A stretch of DNA of 64,000 bases from Pyruvatibacter mobilis (GTDB taxonomy: Bacteria > Pseudomonadota > Alphaproteobacteria > CGMCC-115125), in NCBI RefSeq assembly GCF_012848855.1, contig NZ_CP051630.1, forward strand, positions 2,707,501 through 2,771,500. The letters run 5' to 3'. The notes below the pieces were generated by a model. That model was not told the origin of the DNA. It saw only the letters and a program-made list of their open reading frames with translations, and searched no databases. The position numbers and the translations under genes are program-made. Below are positions 62,336-64,000 of this stretch, one piece after another. The number at the start of each line of letters is the position of its first letter. Position 1 is the first letter of the stretch.

Positions 62336-64000
62336 CTAATGGGCCAGGATGCCCGACGCGGCCTTCACCGGGGCACGGCGCGGGAACACCATGTCCAGCA
62401 CCACGGCGATGGCCGGCAGCACGGTGATCGACATGATCATGTTGGTCATGAACATGAAGGTCAGCAGCAGGCCCATATCCGCCTGGAACTTGAGCGGCGA
62501 GAACGTCCAGGTGCTGACGCCCACAGCCAGGGTGATGGCGGTGAACACAACGGCCATGCCCGTCTCGAACATCGACTGCTTGAAGCTATCGGTGATGTTG
62601 AGGCCTTCGGACAGGTGGAACTGGAGGCGGTTGTAGATATAGAAGGCGTAGTCCACGCCGAGGCCAACGGCCAGCACCATCACCGGCAGGGTGGACACCT
62701 TGAGGCCGATTTCCAGCTCCTTCATGAACCAGTAGCCCAGGAAGGTGGCCAGGGTCAGCGGCACACAGCAGCAGATCGTGGCGCGCCAGTCGCGGTAGGT
62801 GAGATACACCAGCAGGATGATGGTCACATAGACATAGAGCATCATCGGCAGTTCGGCCGTTTCGATCTCTTCGTTGGTGGCCGCCTGCACGCCCACATTG
62901 CCGGAGGCAAGGCGGACATTGACGATGTTGCGGAAGTAGTCGTCCGGATCAGCCTTGGCGGCGGACGCGTCACCATCTTCGGAAGCAGCAGCCTTCTCGG
63001 CATCAGCAGCAAGACGCTCACTGACGGCCGCGCGGGCTTCGTCTTCGGTCTGGTATCGGTTGCCCCACTGGTCGACAAAGACGTTGCCGTCCGGATCGAC
63101 ATAGGGATAGGCCGCACGCCACGTCTTCACGCCGGCAATCACGCTTTCAATCGTGGTGGCCTTGGCATCGTCGGTGAAGATCTGAAGCGGCAGGGTGGTG
63201 CAATCCACGTCAAGAAGACCTGACGAGGTGGGCACGGGACCAACAGCCTGCACGAGGGCAAACTTATTGCGCGGCAGGGTCTGATATTTGAGGTTGCCCT
63301 CGTTCCAACCGGCTGATGAGCCCTTGGCAGCAGTCGGCAGCGAGATCACCGCGGCGACGCCTTCCCGGTTCTGCATGTACCAGGAGAAGCGGGCGAGATA
63401 GTTCATGACATTGTGGTCGATACAGGCCTCAGACGGGGTCTCGTTGACGACCGTCAACAGGTTGAGGCCGAGGGCGAACTTGTCGACCACGAAGCGGCTG
63501 TCCTCATTGTAGCGCGCTTCGGTACGCAGTTCCGGGGCGCCTGCATGCAGGTCACCCACGTGGCGGCCAAGGCTCTGCCACACGGCGAGACCGAAGAGCA
63601 CAACACTGCCGGCGAAGATCATGATGGCAACGCGCGGTTCGGCCAGCTTGCCCACATGGGTCATCATTCGGATACGGAAGTCGCGCGCTGCGTTGGCCCG
63701 GTCCACGAACTTCTCGTCGAAGGAGAAGTAGGACGCCAGCAGCGGCAGCATCACCAGGTTGGTGACAATCTTGAGCGCCACACCGATGGAGGCGGTGACG
63801 GCCAGTTCCTGGATCATGCCGATCGGGATCAGGATCAGGGTACCGAAGCCGACGAGGTCGGTGATCAGCGCCATGGAGCCAGGTATGAACAGCAGGCGGA
63901 AGCTGGCGCGCGCCGCTTCCTCGCCGCTGGACCCTGCCGTGATTTCCTTGGTGATCAGGTTGATCTGCTGCACCCCGTGACTCACGCCGATGGCGAAGAC
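62336..64000 (-). CDS. RND/MMPL-family exporter (partial)
   Basis: C-terminal 554 residues of a polytopic RND-superfamily transporter; the N-terminal half lies beyond the right edge. The frame is open to 64000 and begins VFAIGVSHGVQQIN, which is the family's conserved TM4-5 junction. It shows a periplasmic loop (about 145-360, with Ala/Asp-rich insert), then LPVMVLAVGLGVDYAFYIYNR, the Asp-containing TM10 proton-relay-type segment, and six closing helices ending AVVLDMVFPRRAP. This organisation matches MmpL/HpnN-like lipid or hopanoid exporters. Cargo unknown. Confidence 0.9.
   Translation of the reverse strand, partial: VFAIGVSHGVQQINLITKEITAGSSGEEAARASFRLLFIPGSMALITDLVGFGTLILIPIGMIQELAVTASIGVALKIVTNLVMLPLLASYFSFDEKFVDRANAARDFRIRMMTHVGKLAEPRVAIMIFAGSVVLFGLAVWQSLGRHVGDLHAGAPELRTEARYNEDSRFVVDKFALGLNLLTVVNETPSEACIDHNVMNYLARFSWYMQNREGVAAVISLPTAAKGSSAGWNEGNLKYQTLPRNKFALVQAVGPVPTSSGLLDVDCTTLPLQIFTDDAKATTIESVIAGVKTWRAAYPYVDPDGNVFVDQWGNRYQTEDEARAAVSERLAADAEKAAASEDGDASAAKADPDDYFRNIVNVRLASGNVGVQAATNEEIETAELPMMLYVYVTIILLVYLTYRDWRATICCCVPLTLATFLGYWFMKELEIGLKVSTLPVMVLAVGLGVDYAFYIYNRLQFHLSEGLNITDSFKQSMFETGMAVVFTAITLAVGVSTWTFSPLKFQADMGLLLTFMFMTNMIMSITVLPAIAVVLDMVFPRRAPVKAASGILAH

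Overview
The window reads as a chromosomal segment of a GC-rich alphaproteobacterium. The evidence is the gene order: SRP RNA-dnaX-ybaB-recR; rpmH-rnpA-yidC-engB-argB; a membrane-anchored CycM-type cytochrome c; DUF2336 and DUF1036 proteins; and def-fmt-truA. A marine or soil Hyphomicrobiales (Parvibaculaceae/Rhodobiaceae-like) is my best guess, but that is inference from gene content, not a match. Most of the DNA is ordinary core genome; I see no phage, transposase, integrase or CRISPR array.

Layout. 1-2821 (minus): two tandem YejA-like peptide-binding proteins of an ABC importer. 2992-6695: cytochrome c, kdsB (KDO activation), pheA (phenylalanine), nudC. 6854-10491: SRP RNA, dnaX, ybaB, recR and a PNPOx-fold protein. 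10551-13047 (minus): rmuC and an AGCS amino-acid symporter. 13155-15396: def, fmt, truA. 15393-19735 (minus): a HAD nucleotidase, dapD, dapE, a small membrane protein and murI, so lysine/diaminopimelate and D-glutamate for peptidoglycan lie side by side. 19932-26427: DUF2336 protein, DUF1036 secreted protein, argB, engB, yidC, rnpA, rpmH. 26788-31546: DUF547 protein, TVP38 membrane protein, a MerA/Lpd-like flavoprotein and an orphan histidine kinase. 31580-36656: tam, then a trehalose/glucose cluster (GH15, otsA, glk). 36666-42519: gamma-glutamyltransferase, P1 peptidase, DASS anion transporter, a coiled-coil lipoprotein.

43174-50802 is the clearest accessory stretch. A tRNA-Arg is followed at once by a truncated two-partner-secretion transporter (TpsB) remnant. 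Then come a SnoaL-like protein, an amidohydrolase homologue lacking its usual metal ligands, a TetR regulator, a class II aldolase coupled to a PfkB sugar kinase, a GSAM-like class III aminotransferase, a second TetR and an alkylsulfatase-like metallo-beta-lactamase protein. I cannot assign this set to a described pathway. Next to it lies an autoinducer synthase (LuxI family) with no LuxR in the window and a Shine-Dalgarno that can fold into a hairpin.

52174-64000: alpha/beta hydrolase, HerA-like ATPase, soluble PAS chemoreceptor, mtgA, then a compact divergent switch (XRE repressor versus a 50-residue small protein, with two matching operators around a near-consensus promoter), bioD-bioF divergent from bioA, a HAD hydrolase, a TerB protein and the C-terminal part of an RND/MMPL exporter running off the right end.

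Best candidates for something new: the 57084-57705 XRE/small-protein switch, the orphan luxI with its leader hairpin, and the unassigned two-TetR catabolic cluster.
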